Shown: one piece after another, positions 51,248 to 60,013 of the stretch | How the letters are laid out: the number at the start of each line of letters is the position of its first letter | How positions within the stretch are numbered: the first letter of the stretch is position 1 | Source of the DNA: CAMLIZ01 sp036231905 | GTDB taxonomy: Bacteria; Pseudomonadota; Gammaproteobacteria; Burkholderiales; Burkholderiaceae_C | DNA length: 64,000 nt | Direction: 5' to 3' | NCBI RefSeq assembly: GCF_036231905.1 | Contig: NZ_JAZARE010000004.1 | Location: 372,001-436,000 of the forward strand | Made by a program: the position numbers and the translations under genes | The notes under the pieces: model-generated | The model's database searches: none | Seen by the model: only the letters and a program-made list of their open reading frames with translations | Told to the model about the DNA's origin: nothing

Positions 51248-51961
51248 ATGCCCATGACCTCATCTTTTTTCCGTTCGGGCGCGCTCGCGCTTGCCGCCCT
51301 GGCCACGCTGCCCGCACAGGCCCGGCTCGTCAACGCCGACTTCAGCGCCGGCCTGGCAGGCTGGACCACCTGGGGCGATGCCACGGTGGACAGCACCGGC
51401 ACACCCGCGGTGCTGCGCCTGAGCACGGCCTACCTCGACGACGCCGATGCGCCCTACAACCGCGCCGGCGTGGGCGCGTTGGCGGCGGGTGGCGCCGATG
51501 GCCTGGAAGTGGCCGCGGGCCTGGCGCCCGGCGCGCTGGACCGCGATGGCCACTTCGCTTACGAAGGTGCGCTGGCGCAGCAGACCTTCCTGTCGGCCGC
51601 CGGCGATCGCCTGAGCTTCCAGTGGAACCTGGCCACCCGCGACACCGACTTCGCCGACCAGGCCTTCCTGGTGCTCAACGGCTGCGTGATCTGGCTGGGC
51701 TCCAGCCTGGATGCGCACACCCCGGCGGGCGGTGACATGCTGTGGCAGACGGGCCTGCAGAGCTTCAGCGTCGCGCTCAGCGCCGGGCCCACCACGCTGA
51801 GCTTCGGCGTGGTGGACATGGGCGACTTCGGCGGCGTGTCCACCCTGCAGGTGCAGGGCCTGAACGTCAGCGCCGTACCGGAGCCGCAGTCGCTGGCCTT
51901 GCTGCTGGCCGGCCTGGCACCGCTGGGCTGGTGGGTGCGCCGCCGGCAGCGTGCAGCCTGA
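51248..51961 (+). CDS. PEP-CTERM sorting-domain protein, nuclease operon
   Basis: A 237-residue exported protein with a Sec signal (ALALAALATLPAQA), a jelly-roll-like beta region (VNADFSAGLAGWTTWGDATV, FQWNLATRDTDFADQAFLVL) and a C-terminal PEP-CTERM tag (VPEPQSLALLLAGLAPLGWW then RRRQR). It begins 17 bp after the nuclease stop and is surely co-transcribed. The N-terminal half resembles carbohydrate-binding-type NF.xGhxGW domains. The start could be ATG 51248 or 51254. Confidence 0.85.
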   Translation: MPMTSSFFRSGALALAALATLPAQARLVNADFSAGLAGWTTWGDATVDSTGTPAVLRLSTAYLDDADAPYNRAGVGALAAGGADGLEVAAGLAPGALDRDGHFAYEGALAQQTFLSAAGDRLSFQWNLATRDTDFADQAFLVLNGCVIWLGSSLDAHTPAGGDMLWQTGLQSFSVALSAGPTTLSFGVVDMGDFGGVSTLQVQGLNVSAVPEPQSLALLLAGLAPLGWWVRRRQRAA

Positions 51962-51991
51962 GGTAGAGCGGCGCCGCTGCGTGGCGCCTCT

Positions 51992-52456
51992 TCAGTGCAG
52001 GTCGGGTGAGCGCACGGTGATCAGCGTCAGCTGCGGCCCCTGGGCCTCGTCGCGCACGCGGAACCACCACACGCCGCCCTTCTTGATACGCAGCGGCTCC
52101 TGGGCCGAGCCCATCAGCAGACGGCGCGCCGCCAGGCCCAGCACCGGCTGGTGGCCTACCACCAGCACCGGCTCGCGGGAGTCCGGCCAGCGTGCGGCAT
52201 CAAGCAGGCTGTCCACCGTGCCATCGGGTGCCAGCGGGGCGCAGGTCTTGAAGCGCCGGTCCAGCGCCTGAGCGGTCTGCTGGGTGCGCACGGCCGGGCT
52301 CACCAGGATGCGGGCCGTGGCTGGCAGCACCTGGTTGAGCCAATGTGCCATGCGCCTGGCCTGGCGCTCGCCCTTGGGGGTGAGCGGGCGAGCCAGATCG
52401 TCCTCGCCGTCGGCGGCTTGGCGCGCTTCCGCATGGCGCCAGAGGATCAGGTCCAC
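51992..52456 (-). CDS. sixA: SixA-type histidine phosphatase
   Basis: A 154-residue phosphohistidine phosphatase. MDLILWRHAEAR carries the catalytic RHxE-type motif (RHAE). LTPKGERQARRMA, LVSPAVRTQQTAQAL and VVGHQPVLGLA (second catalytic His) complete the histidine-phosphatase fold. SixA removes phosphate from His in phosphotransfer proteins. It starts 24 bp after the PstS-like gene and probably shares its PHO-box promoter. Confidence 0.88.
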   Translation of the reverse strand: MDLILWRHAEARQAADGEDDLARPLTPKGERQARRMAHWLNQVLPATARILVSPAVRTQQTAQALDRRFKTCAPLAPDGTVDSLLDAARWPDSREPVLVVGHQPVLGLAARRLLMGSAQEPLRIKKGGVWWFRVRDEAQGPQLTLITVRSPDLH

Positions 52457-52480
52457 GTTCCGCCCCTTCTTGCCTCCAGG

Positions 52481-53545
52481 TCACATCGACAGGTAGGCCG
52501 GCAATTTGCCGTCCTGGCCCTTGACCTTGGCAAAGCGCGCCACCAGCCGCGACTGCAGGCTCACCGGTATCGGCGCGAAGCCGGTGCCGCGGGTGAGCTC
52601 GTCGCCGTGCATGAAGCACCAGTAGAGAAAGCGCAGCGCGGGGCCGGCCTGCTCGGCCTGCGCCGGAGCCGCGTCCACCAGCACGAAGCTGGTCATCGTG
52701 ATCGGCCAGGTGGCGGGGCCCGGGCGATCCATCAGCGGGGCGATGTCGTCGCCGCGCCGGGACAGATCACTTTCCAGGATGGCGGCGCGGAAGCCTTCCT
52801 CGCCCGCGGCCACCCAGCGGCCGGCGGCATTGCGCAGCTTGACCGAGGCGAGCTGGTCGCCCTCGGCCCGGTCATGGCTCACGTAGGCGATCGCACCGGG
52901 CGTGGACTTGAGCAGCCGCACGACGCCGTCGTTGCCGTCCGCGCGTGCCACCTCGCCCGGCCACTGGGGCAGCTGGTGCACGCCGACCTCGGCCGCGAAC
53001 GCAGGCGACACGCCGGCCAGGTAGCGGGTGAAGCCCTCGGTGGTGCCGGATTTCTCGTTGCGCACCACCCGCCGGATCGGCAGCGCCGGCAACGCCGTAC
53101 CCGGGTTGAAGGCCGCGATGCGCGGATCGTTCCAGTGCTGCAGCTTGCCGGCCATGATGAGGGCCAGCACGTCGCCGCTCAGTTGCAGGCGGTTGGGGCC
53201 GATGCCCGGCAGGTTGACCACCGCCACGATGCCGCCCACCAGCATCGGGATCTGCACCAGGCGGCGCTTGTTCAGCTCTTCCTCGGGCAGGGGCGAATCG
53301 CTGCCGCCGAAACTGACCACCCGGGCGCTGATCTTCTTCACACCATCACCGGAGCCGGTGGCGGTGTAGCGCACCGGGGTGCCACTGGTTCGGGCGAAGG
53401 TCTCGCCCCAGCGCTGGTACACCAGCGACGGGAAGCTCGCACCCGCCCCCAGCACGTCGGCCCATGCGGGCCCTGCACAAGCGGCGGCCAGCAGGCCGGC
53501 CGCCATGCCACGGGCCGCCCGTGCGGCCCTCGTTCCTCGTGTCAT
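52481..53545 (-). CDS. PstS-like phosphate-binding protein
   Basis: A 354-residue periplasmic binding protein. The signal (GMAAGLLAAACAGPAWA) is followed by LGAGASFPSLVYQRWGETF, YTATGSGDGVKKI, FGGSDSPLPEEEL, and RNEKSGTTEGFTRYL, the phosphate-binding loops of PstS-type proteins. GAGGGA lies 7 bp before ATG 53545. No pstCAB genes follow, so it is a solitary paralogue. The leader contains a terminator-like hairpin, and a near-consensus PHO box lies about 119 bp upstream. Confidence 0.88.
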   Translation of the reverse strand: MTRGTRAARAARGMAAGLLAAACAGPAWADVLGAGASFPSLVYQRWGETFARTSGTPVRYTATGSGDGVKKISARVVSFGGSDSPLPEEELNKRRLVQIPMLVGGIVAVVNLPGIGPNRLQLSGDVLALIMAGKLQHWNDPRIAAFNPGTALPALPIRRVVRNEKSGTTEGFTRYLAGVSPAFAAEVGVHQLPQWPGEVARADGNDGVVRLLKSTPGAIAYVSHDRAEGDQLASVKLRNAAGRWVAAGEEGFRAAILESDLSRRGDDIAPLMDRPGPATWPITMTSFVLVDAAPAQAEQAGPALRFLYWCFMHGDELTRGTGFAPIPVSLQSRLVARFAKVKGQDGKLPAYLSM

Positions 53546-53584
53546 CACACGTCCCTCAACGTCGTCTGAATGGCGCCTGCCTCC

Positions 53585-53612
53585 CAAGAAAAAGCCGGCG
53601 CGGGGCCGGCTT
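53585..53612 (-). terminator. intrinsic-terminator-like hairpin in the leader of the PstS-like gene
   Basis: On the minus strand AAGCCGGC, loop CCCGC, GCCGGCTT make a perfect 8-bp stem, followed by TTTCTT. The T tract is only on this strand. It lies between the PHO-box promoter (about 53640) and the start codon at 53545, so it could act as an attenuator. Confidence 0.65.
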
Positions 53613-53647
53613 GCAACAGACAGGTCTTGATCGATGTTCTTTGCGGC

Positions 53648-53681
53648 ATTGGACCTGCCGTCTATGACCGCCGTGTGACAG
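53648..53681 (-). promoter_or_regulatory. PHO-box promoter of the pstS-like/sixA operon
   Basis: Minus-strand CTGTCACACGGCGGTCAT (53681-53664) reads CTGTCAC-ACGG-CGGTCAT, the best match to the E. coli consensus in the window. TCCAAT (53653-53648) is the -10 after exactly 10 bp. Confidence 0.7.
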
Positions 53682-53731
53682 CGGCCGCCATCGCGCGCGA
53701 TGGACCTGCCGTGACACGCAGCCACGCCACA

Positions 53732-55246
53732 ATGCGCCCGATGCAGGACAAGCCCCCCACCGCCGCGCATGTGCCGCTGGCCGCCATCGACATCGGCTCC
53801 AACAGCTTCCGGCTCGAGATCGGGCAGCTCGAAGAAGGCCGCTACCGCCGCATCGACTATGTGAAGGACACCGTGCGCCTGGGCGCCGGCCTGGGGCCGC
53901 AGGCGCAGCTCAGCGAGGAGGCGGCGCAGCGCGGCCTGGCCTGCCTGGCGCGCTTTCGCGAGCGGCTGGTGGGCTTTGCGCCCTGGCAGGTGCGGGCGGT
54001 GGCCACGCAGACGCTGCGCGAGGCGAGCAACCGCGACGACTTTCTGAAGCGCGGGCAGCAGGCGCTGGGGCAGCCGATCGAGGTGATCTCCGGCCGGGAG
54101 GAAGCGCGCCTGATCTATGCCGGCGTGGCGCACCTGCAGCCGTCACCCAAGCCGCGGCTGGTGATCGACATCGGCGGGCGCTCCACCGAGCTCATCCTCG
54201 GGCGTGGGCGCAAGCCGCTGGCGGTGGAGTCGTTCCCGGTGGGCAGCGTGGGGCTGTCGATGCGCTACTTTGCCGACGGGCGGCTCACGGCCGATGCCTT
54301 CCGTGCCGCGCAGGTGGCCGCTGGGGCGCAGATCGAGGAATCCATTGCCACCTTCGGCGCGCGCCATTGGCGCGAGGCGCTGGGCTCGTCGGGCACCGCC
54401 GGCGCGGTGTCGCAGGTGCTGGCCGCTGAAGGCGTGACGGACGGGCGCATCACCCCGCAGGCCCTGGCCTGGTGCATCGAGCGCTGCCTGGCCGCCGGCC
54501 ATGTGGACAAGCTGGCCTTCGCCGGCCTGCGCGAGGATCGCCGGCCGGTGATCGCGGGCGGCCTGGCCATCCTGTACACCTTGTGCGCGCTGCTGGGCAT
54601 CCGCGCGCTGCAGCCCGCCAAGGGTGCCTTGCGGCAGGGCGTGATCATCGACCTGGATGCTCGCCTGCGCGCCGCACAAAGCCAGCACCCGCTGGACATG
54701 CGCGACACCACGGTGCGTGAGCTGCAACACCGCTTCGGCGTGGACATCGCGCAGGCGCGCCGCGTGGAAGCCGCCGCGCTGGCGCTGCACGATCGCCTGG
54801 GCTCAGCGCCGGCCGGCGGCGAGGCGCGCCGCGAGCTGGCCTGGGCCGCCGCGCTGCACGAGATCGGCATGCTGGTGTCGCACCACGACCACCACCGCCA
54901 CAGCGCCTACCTGCTCACGCATGCGGACGCGGCAGGGTTTTCGCAGAGCCAGCAGCGGCGCATCGGCGCGCTGGTGCTGGGGCAGCGGGGCGGGCTGCGC
55001 AAGGTGGAAGCGGAATTGGCGTCACCCGGATTCGCGCATCAGCTGCTGTGCCTGCGGCTGGCGGTGATTGCGGCGCATGGGCGGCATGACGTGGACATCG
55101 GCGGCTGGCATCTGGCGCCGGCCGGGCAGGCGGTGGAGCTGCGCGTGGTGGGGCCGGACCCCAAGGCGCTGCACCTGCTGCGCGAGGAGGCGGCGCACTG
55201 GCAGAAGGTGCAGGGGGTGGAGCTGCGGTTGGTGGAGATGCACTGA
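53732..55246 (+). CDS. ppx: exopolyphosphatase (Ppx/GppA family)
   Basis: A 504-residue cytoplasmic enzyme. The N-terminal actin-like ATPase fold has LAAIDIGSNSFRLEIG, VRLGAGL, GREEARLIYAGV and VIDIGGRSTELILG; the C-terminal HD-type region has ALHEIGMLVSHHDHHRHSAYL. It releases phosphate from long-chain polyphosphate or hydrolyses pppGpp. The start may be ATG 53732 or 53741; neither has a clear ribosome site. It is divergent from the PstS-like gene and lies near ppk, so polyphosphate synthesis and breakdown are clustered. Confidence 0.92.
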   Translation: MRPMQDKPPTAAHVPLAAIDIGSNSFRLEIGQLEEGRYRRIDYVKDTVRLGAGLGPQAQLSEEAAQRGLACLARFRERLVGFAPWQVRAVATQTLREASNRDDFLKRGQQALGQPIEVISGREEARLIYAGVAHLQPSPKPRLVIDIGGRSTELILGRGRKPLAVESFPVGSVGLSMRYFADGRLTADAFRAAQVAAGAQIEESIATFGARHWREALGSSGTAGAVSQVLAAEGVTDGRITPQALAWCIERCLAAGHVDKLAFAGLREDRRPVIAGGLAILYTLCALLGIRALQPAKGALRQGVIIDLDARLRAAQSQHPLDMRDTTVRELQHRFGVDIAQARRVEAAALALHDRLGSAPAGGEARRELAWAAALHEIGMLVSHHDHHRHSAYLLTHADAAGFSQSQQRRIGALVLGQRGGLRKVEAELASPGFAHQLLCLRLAVIAAHGRHDVDIGGWHLAPAGQAVELRVVGPDPKALHLLREEAAHWQKVQGVELRLVEMH

Positions 55247-55274
55247 GCCGCACGCTGGTAGCACGGCGCACGTA

Positions 55275-55673
55275 TCAACCATCCACGACCGCGACCGCAT
55301 CAACCTCGATCAGATAGTCGGGAGACAGGGCCACAACACCCACCAGCGTGTCGGCCGGCTTGTGATCCCCGAACAGCGACACGCGTGCCGCTTCGATGAT
55401 CGGAAGGTGCTCGTCGCGCCTGTAGTCGACAACGTAGATGGTGATCTTGGCAACATGCCGGGGAACGGCACCTGCGGCTGCAAGGGCTCGGCCGAGGTTT
55501 CCGAACACTTGGCGCGCCTGGGCCGCAAAATCACCGCGGCCAACAAGTTTTCCGTGTACATCTTCGGGTTCCTGGCCTGCGACAAATACCAGCCTGGTGC
55601 CCGTCGCTACGACGACCTGGGTGTAGGTTTGCGGAGTGGGAAGATCCCGGGGGTTGATGCATTCGAGCGCCAT
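55275..55673 (-). CDS. RidA-family protein
   Basis: A 132-residue protein of the RidA/YjgF family: PTPQTYTQVVVATGTRLVFV, FAAQARQVFGNLGRALAAAG, KITIYVVDYRRDEHLPII and PDYLIEVDAVAVV. The family hydrolyses reactive enamine/imine intermediates from PLP enzymes; the usual catalytic Arg region (here VVDYRRD and ADTLVGV) is less canonical, so it may be a non-archetypal member. The ATG follows GAAGGT. It is convergent with ppx, 28 bp away. Confidence 0.85.
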   Translation of the reverse strand: MALECINPRDLPTPQTYTQVVVATGTRLVFVAGQEPEDVHGKLVGRGDFAAQARQVFGNLGRALAAAGAVPRHVAKITIYVVDYRRDEHLPIIEAARVSLFGDHKPADTLVGVVALSPDYLIEVDAVAVVDG

Positions 55674-55873
55674 TTGTTTGCGACCTTCAGTGGGATGGAC
55701 AACGATTCGTCTTGCCGGCTCGCGAGCCAGCTTGGCTTGCCGCGAATGGGTGTAGCCGCTCGTCCTCATGACGTCAAGGCCGCGTTCGTTCAAGCACGCG
55801 CCAAGGCCGTGGCGGGGGCACCGCGCCGCGATCGCAGTCTTTGGGGTGAGCTTCGAGCCCGCAAACGCGGCGG

Positions 55874-55987
55874 ATCGAGGGCGGCTACACCATCCTTGAA
55901 TTGCCCTCGCGCGAGGCGGCGGTGGCCTGGGCCGCGAAGATCGCGGCGGCGTGCCGGTGTGATCAGGAACTGCGCGAGTTCATGTAA
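55874..55987 (+). pseudogene. 3' fragment of a YciI-like (YCII domain) gene
   Basis: The plus strand encodes IEGGYTILELPSREAAVAWA then AKIAAACRCDQELREFM and a stop. This fits the C-terminal end of YCII-domain proteins (G-Y-x-I-L-E followed by an A-x-x-W-A helix). There is no start or N-terminal half upstream, where the sequence is unrelated. The fragment sits alone in the 336-bp gap between RidA and the sensor kinase; nothing else was seen there. Confidence 0.5.
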
Positions 55988-56009
55988 CCCGATGTCATGA
56001 ACCCGCCGC

Positions 56010-58040
56010 TCACGCCGGAGGCGCATGCGTCCAGTGCAGCTCCATCAGGTCACCCACGCGTTGCAGCAGCTGCCGCACGTCGATCGGCTTGGGCAGGAAG
56101 GCGTTCGCACCCGCCGCGACGTGGCGCTCGGCGTCCGACGCCGACACCGTCGCCGACACCAGCAGCACGGGGACCGCTTCGAGTGACGGCGTGCGGCGCA
56201 GGTGCTGCGTGGCCTGCACACCATCCAGGCGGGGCATGACAATGTCTGCGATGACGAGGTCGGGGCAGGCCATGCGAGCGCGTGCCAGCAAGGCTTCGCC
56301 GTCCTCGGCTTCGTCGACCACAAAGCCGAGCGAACCCAGCAGATCGGTGAGGACCGCGCGGTTGGCCGGGACGTCGTCGGCGACCAGCACGCGGCGCCGG
56401 CGGCCCTCGTAGCCCACCACCTCGGCGTACGCTGCACCGTCCGGCAGCTGCTGCCCGACGACGGACAGGCGGATGTCGAACCAGAAGCGGCTGCCCTGTG
56501 CCGCATGGCTTTGGACGCGGATGTCGCCCCCCATGGCGCGCACCAGCTGGCGGCTGATCGCCAGGCCGAGACCCGTGCCGCTGGCGCGGCGTGCGGCCTG
56601 GCCCACCTGCTCGAACGGCAGGAAGATCGTCTCGAGATGCTCGGCGTCGATGCCGACCCCGGTGTCCTCCACCTCGAACCGCAGCAACGCCGTGCCGCTG
56701 CCCCTGTCGAGCTGGGTGACGCGCAGGCGAATCTCCCCCTGGTCGGTGAATTTCACCGCGTTGCCCAGCAGATTGAGCAGCACCTGGCGCAGGCGCCGTT
56801 CGTCGGTTCGCACGGCGGCCGGCAGGTCGGCCGGTGTGTCGCAGCGGAAGCGCACCTTCTTCTCGTCGGCCTTGACGCGAACGATGTCCGCCACGACACG
56901 AAGGAACTCGCTGAGTTGCACCGGCGCCTCGACGAGGTCCACCTTGCCCGCCTCGATCTTCGCCAGGTCGAGGATGTCGTTGATGAGCGCCAGGAGATGC
57001 TCGCCGCTGCGCTGGATGGTCTGCAGGCCCAGCCGCTGGCGTTGGGTCAGGTTCGGATCGGTCTGAAGGATCTGCGCGAAGCCGAGCACGCCGTTCAAGG
57101 GAGTGCGCAGTTCGTGGCTCATGCTGGCCAGGAAGGCGCTCTTGGCGTGGTTGGCCACCTCCGCCTGCTCCTTGGCCTGGGTCAACTCCGCGGTCCGTTC
57201 GGCGACCAGGTCGGCCAGGTGGTCCTGATGCCGCTTCAGCTCGGCCTCCACCCGCTTGCGCTCGCTGATGTCGCTGGCGAAGGTCTCGACAAGAAGGGGC
57301 TGGCCGCCGGCATCGCGGACCAGCCGGGTGCTGATGGCCACCCAGAGCGAGCTGCCATCCTTGCGGCGCAACTGCAGCTCGCACCCCTCGACGGTGCCCC
57401 GCTCCAGCAAGGCCGACATGATGAGGTCGCGCTCCTGCGGCCGAACGTAGAGTTGGCGGCGCACGTCGGTCATGCGGTCGAGCAGTTCGTCCACCCACTC
57501 GTAGCCCAGCATCCGGGCGAACGCCGGATTGGCCGTCAGCATCTGCCCCTGCAAGGAGACCCGGAAGATGCCTTCGAGCGCATCTTCGACGGTGCTCTGG
57601 TACTCCTCCTCGCTGCGGCGCAGCGCGTCCTCGGCGCGCTTGCGCTCGGTGATGTCGGTCGACATGCCGCAGATGGCGGCGGCCCGCCCCTGTGCGCCGA
57701 GCAGCGGAAACCGGACCGTCAGGAACGTGCTCGGGTCGTCCTCGATCGCAGACGCTTCTTCGTCTTCTTGCGCGCAACCGCGGGCGAGCACGGCCTGGTC
57801 GAGGATGCGCCGCCGTGCGGCCTGCTCGGGCGGGAAGAGCGCGGCGTCGGTCTTACCGACGATCTCGCAGGCCCGCAGGCGATGCATCTCCTCGAAGCGG
57901 CGGTTGACCAGGAGGTAGCGCCCTTGGCGGTCCTTCACGTGGATCGCCGCGGGGGACTGGTCCACGATCGACTGCAGCAGGCCCTGCCAGCCGGCGAGCG
58001 CCTCGCTGGTGTCATTTCCGACCGGATCCGCCATGGACAT
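56010..58040 (-). CDS. PAS-containing hybrid sensor histidine kinase
   Basis: A 676-residue protein without a membrane segment. Two PAS/PAC domains (residues about 15-145 and 150-285; ICGMSTDITERKRAE and TFASDISERKRVE ends) precede a coiled coil, HisKA (SMSHELRTPLNG, phospho-His), HATPase (NLLGNAVKFTD, DTGVGID, GTGLGLAIS) and a C-terminal receiver (VLVADDVPANRAVL, ADIVMPRLDG with the phospho-Asp, LPKPID). It senses a cytoplasmic signal, perhaps redox or a small ligand through PAS. No separate response regulator or Hpt gene is adjacent. The start is ATG 58040 or 58034. Confidence 0.9.
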   Translation of the reverse strand: MSMADPVGNDTSEALAGWQGLLQSIVDQSPAAIHVKDRQGRYLLVNRRFEEMHRLRACEIVGKTDAALFPPEQAARRRILDQAVLARGCAQEDEEASAIEDDPSTFLTVRFPLLGAQGRAAAICGMSTDITERKRAEDALRRSEEEYQSTVEDALEGIFRVSLQGQMLTANPAFARMLGYEWVDELLDRMTDVRRQLYVRPQERDLIMSALLERGTVEGCELQLRRKDGSSLWVAISTRLVRDAGGQPLLVETFASDISERKRVEAELKRHQDHLADLVAERTAELTQAKEQAEVANHAKSAFLASMSHELRTPLNGVLGFAQILQTDPNLTQRQRLGLQTIQRSGEHLLALINDILDLAKIEAGKVDLVEAPVQLSEFLRVVADIVRVKADEKKVRFRCDTPADLPAAVRTDERRLRQVLLNLLGNAVKFTDQGEIRLRVTQLDRGSGTALLRFEVEDTGVGIDAEHLETIFLPFEQVGQAARRASGTGLGLAISRQLVRAMGGDIRVQSHAAQGSRFWFDIRLSVVGQQLPDGAAYAEVVGYEGRRRRVLVADDVPANRAVLTDLLGSLGFVVDEAEDGEALLARARMACPDLVIADIVMPRLDGVQATQHLRRTPSLEAVPVLLVSATVSASDAERHVAAGANAFLPKPIDVRQLLQRVGDLMELHWTHAPPA

Positions 58041-58138
58041 CGTCGCGGCCTGGGCAACGCGCCCCCATTTGGGGCGCCGAAAAATTGTAGCCACCCCGCC
58101 CGTCCTGCGCCATGGCCGTGTGCCAGCCCCTGCGAGAC

Positions 58139-59824
58139 CTACCCCGCCACCCGCATCACCAGCCTGCCTTCCTCCCACCCCCACCGATGCGTCGGCTTCA
58201 AAGCCCCGATGAATTCCTCATCGTGCGAGGCCACCACCACCGCGCCCTCATACGCCTGCAGCGCCCGCTGCAAGACCAGCGTGGTGTCCAGGTCCAGGTG
58301 ATTGGTCGGCTCGTCCAGCAGCAGCAGCCGCGCCGGTTCACCACGCCACAGCGCACAGGCGAGCGCGGCCTTCAACCGCTCACCGGCGCTCAAGTGGCCC
58401 ATCGGCATGGTCACGCGCGGGGCGTCCAGCCGCAGTTGTGCGAGCCGGGTGCGCAGCTCGCTGGCGCGTAGCGGGCAATTCAAGGTGCGCAGGCGGTCGA
58501 GCAGTGACACGTCGGGTGGCAAGGTGTCGTCCTGGTCGAGCGTGGAGAACGGCACCGCCGTCAACGCTTGCCCAGCCCTGGGCGCCAGCGTGCCGGCCAT
58601 CACACGCAGCAGCGTGCTCTTGCCGCAGCCGTTAGGCCCGGTCAGGGCCACGCGCACCGGCCCTGTGAGCGTCACATCGAGCGGGGGCACATCCACATGC
58701 GGGAGCCGCAGTGATTCGAGCTGCAACACCAGCTTTGATTCAGGCACCCGGCAGGCCGGTAGCGCCAGGAAGATCGCCGGCACCTGCACCACACGCTCTG
58801 CTGCCGCGCGCACCACGGTGTCCAGCGACTGGCGTTTGTCGGCATGCCGGTGCGCCTCCCGGGCGCCGGTGGCCTCCGCCCGCTCGCGCATGCCGTTGAT
58901 CACCATGCCCGGCAGGTTGGCCGTGCGCGCCAGACGCCGCCCTCGGGCGTGCCGGCGCTGCAGTGCGTCGTGCTCGCGCCGCAGTTTGGCGAGTGCCGCA
59001 TCGCGTTCATTGCGTGCGTGCGCCAGGGCCGCTTCCGCGGCTGCGGCCTGGCCGTCGCGCTGCGCCACATACAAGCCGTAGTCGCCGCCGTAGGTGGCCA
59101 GCCCGCGTGGCGTCAGCTCCACGATGCGGTCCACCGCGCGCAGCAGCTTGCGGTCGTGGCTGATGACCACCACCGTGCGGGTGCACGCCAGCAGCCACGC
59201 CAGCAGCCAGGCGCGGGCGTCGGCGTCGAGGTGGTTGCTGGGCTCGTCCAGCACGATGCTGTCGGCCTCGGCGGCCATGGCGCCAGCCAGCGCCACGCGC
59301 ATGCGTTCGCCGCCGCTCAAGGTGGCCATGGTGTCGTGCGGGCCCAGGCCGGGCAGCCCCGCATCCGCCAGGGCCTGCGCCACCCTGGCCGGCAAGTCCC
59401 ATTGCAGGTCGGCGAGCAGCAGGTCGTCTGCGGTGGCGCAGCCGGCGTTCAGCCGCTCCACGGCGGCCAGCGTCTCGCCCACGCCCATCGCTTGCGCCAC
59501 GGTGCGGTCGTCCTGCAATGCCAGCGGCGGCGCCACGAGGTGCACGCGGCCCATGCATTCCGCCAGGCCGCTGGTGGGCAGCATCAGTGCGCACAGGATG
59601 CGCGCCAGCACGCTCTTGCCGACGCCATTGCGCCCGACGATGCCCAGCCGCCCGCTTGAGACCGACAGCGACAGCGGCTCGCGCCACAAGGGCCGGCCAT
59701 CGGTCAGGGCCCATTGCACGTCCTGGAGACGGAAGGAGAGGGAAGAAGGAGATGAATTCGGGCCTGCAGAATGAGGAGCAGGCACCCCGGCCGCACTGCG
59801 GCTCGTGGTCGACAACGATGACAT
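58139..59824 (-). CDS. ABC-F family ATPase
   Basis: A 561-residue soluble protein with two ABC domains and no membrane segment. Domain 1: GRNGVGKS, LSGGERMRVALA, SIVLDEPSNHLD. Domain 2: GPNGCGKS, LSAGERLKAAL, LLLLDEPTNHLD. An Ala/Arg-rich helical linker (residues about 270-340) joins them. ABC-F proteins act on ribosomes in translation or antibiotic protection. GGAAAG precedes ATG 59824. A sigma70-like promoter and a hairpin lie in its leader. Confidence 0.9.
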   Translation of the reverse strand: MSSLSTTSRSAAGVPAPHSAGPNSSPSSLSFRLQDVQWALTDGRPLWREPLSLSVSSGRLGIVGRNGVGKSVLARILCALMLPTSGLAECMGRVHLVAPPLALQDDRTVAQAMGVGETLAAVERLNAGCATADDLLLADLQWDLPARVAQALADAGLPGLGPHDTMATLSGGERMRVALAGAMAAEADSIVLDEPSNHLDADARAWLLAWLLACTRTVVVISHDRKLLRAVDRIVELTPRGLATYGGDYGLYVAQRDGQAAAAEAALAHARNERDAALAKLRREHDALQRRHARGRRLARTANLPGMVINGMRERAEATGAREAHRHADKRQSLDTVVRAAAERVVQVPAIFLALPACRVPESKLVLQLESLRLPHVDVPPLDVTLTGPVRVALTGPNGCGKSTLLRVMAGTLAPRAGQALTAVPFSTLDQDDTLPPDVSLLDRLRTLNCPLRASELRTRLAQLRLDAPRVTMPMGHLSAGERLKAALACALWRGEPARLLLLDEPTNHLDLDTTLVLQRALQAYEGAVVVASHDEEFIGALKPTHRWGWEEGRLVMRVAG

Positions 59825-59851
59825 GGAAAGCTTTCCGTGAAGCGGCAAGCG

Positions 59852-59878
59852 CCACGCCACAAGAAGCAGGTGGCGTGG
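59852..59878 (-). promoter_or_regulatory. 9-bp hairpin in the ABC-F leader
   Basis: CCACGCCAC and GTGGCGTGG pair perfectly around a 9-nt loop, 28 bp upstream of the ABC-F start. There is no T tract after it. A three-codon reading frame (ATG CGG ATC TAA on the minus strand) precedes it in the leader. Leader attenuation is known for antibiotic-resistance ABC-F genes; here it is only suggested. Confidence 0.4.
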
Positions 59879-59944
59879 GTCGGCGTTCGGGGAAAGGCTT
59901 AGATCCGCATCGGAGTAACGTCGTCGGCTTGGGGAAGGGGCGCG

Positions 59945-59974
59945 ATATTAAGCCGCGGTCTGGCGGCTGGTCAA
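59945..59974 (-). promoter_or_regulatory. sigma70-like promoter of the ABC-F gene
   Basis: On the minus strand TTGACC (59974-59969), an 18-bp spacer and TAATAT (59950-59945) make a good housekeeping promoter. Transcription would start near 59938, giving a leader of about 114 nt before the ABC-F start. Confidence 0.6.
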
Positions 59975-60013
59975 CCGGCAAGACGCATCACAAGGCAACA
60001 GCATGAACGCCGA

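Noticed and set aside
51966..51990. GGCGCC-N-GGCGCC hairpin followed by TCTT as a terminator between convergent genes
   Set aside because: The stem is short and self-complementary by composition and the T run is too weak to support a call.
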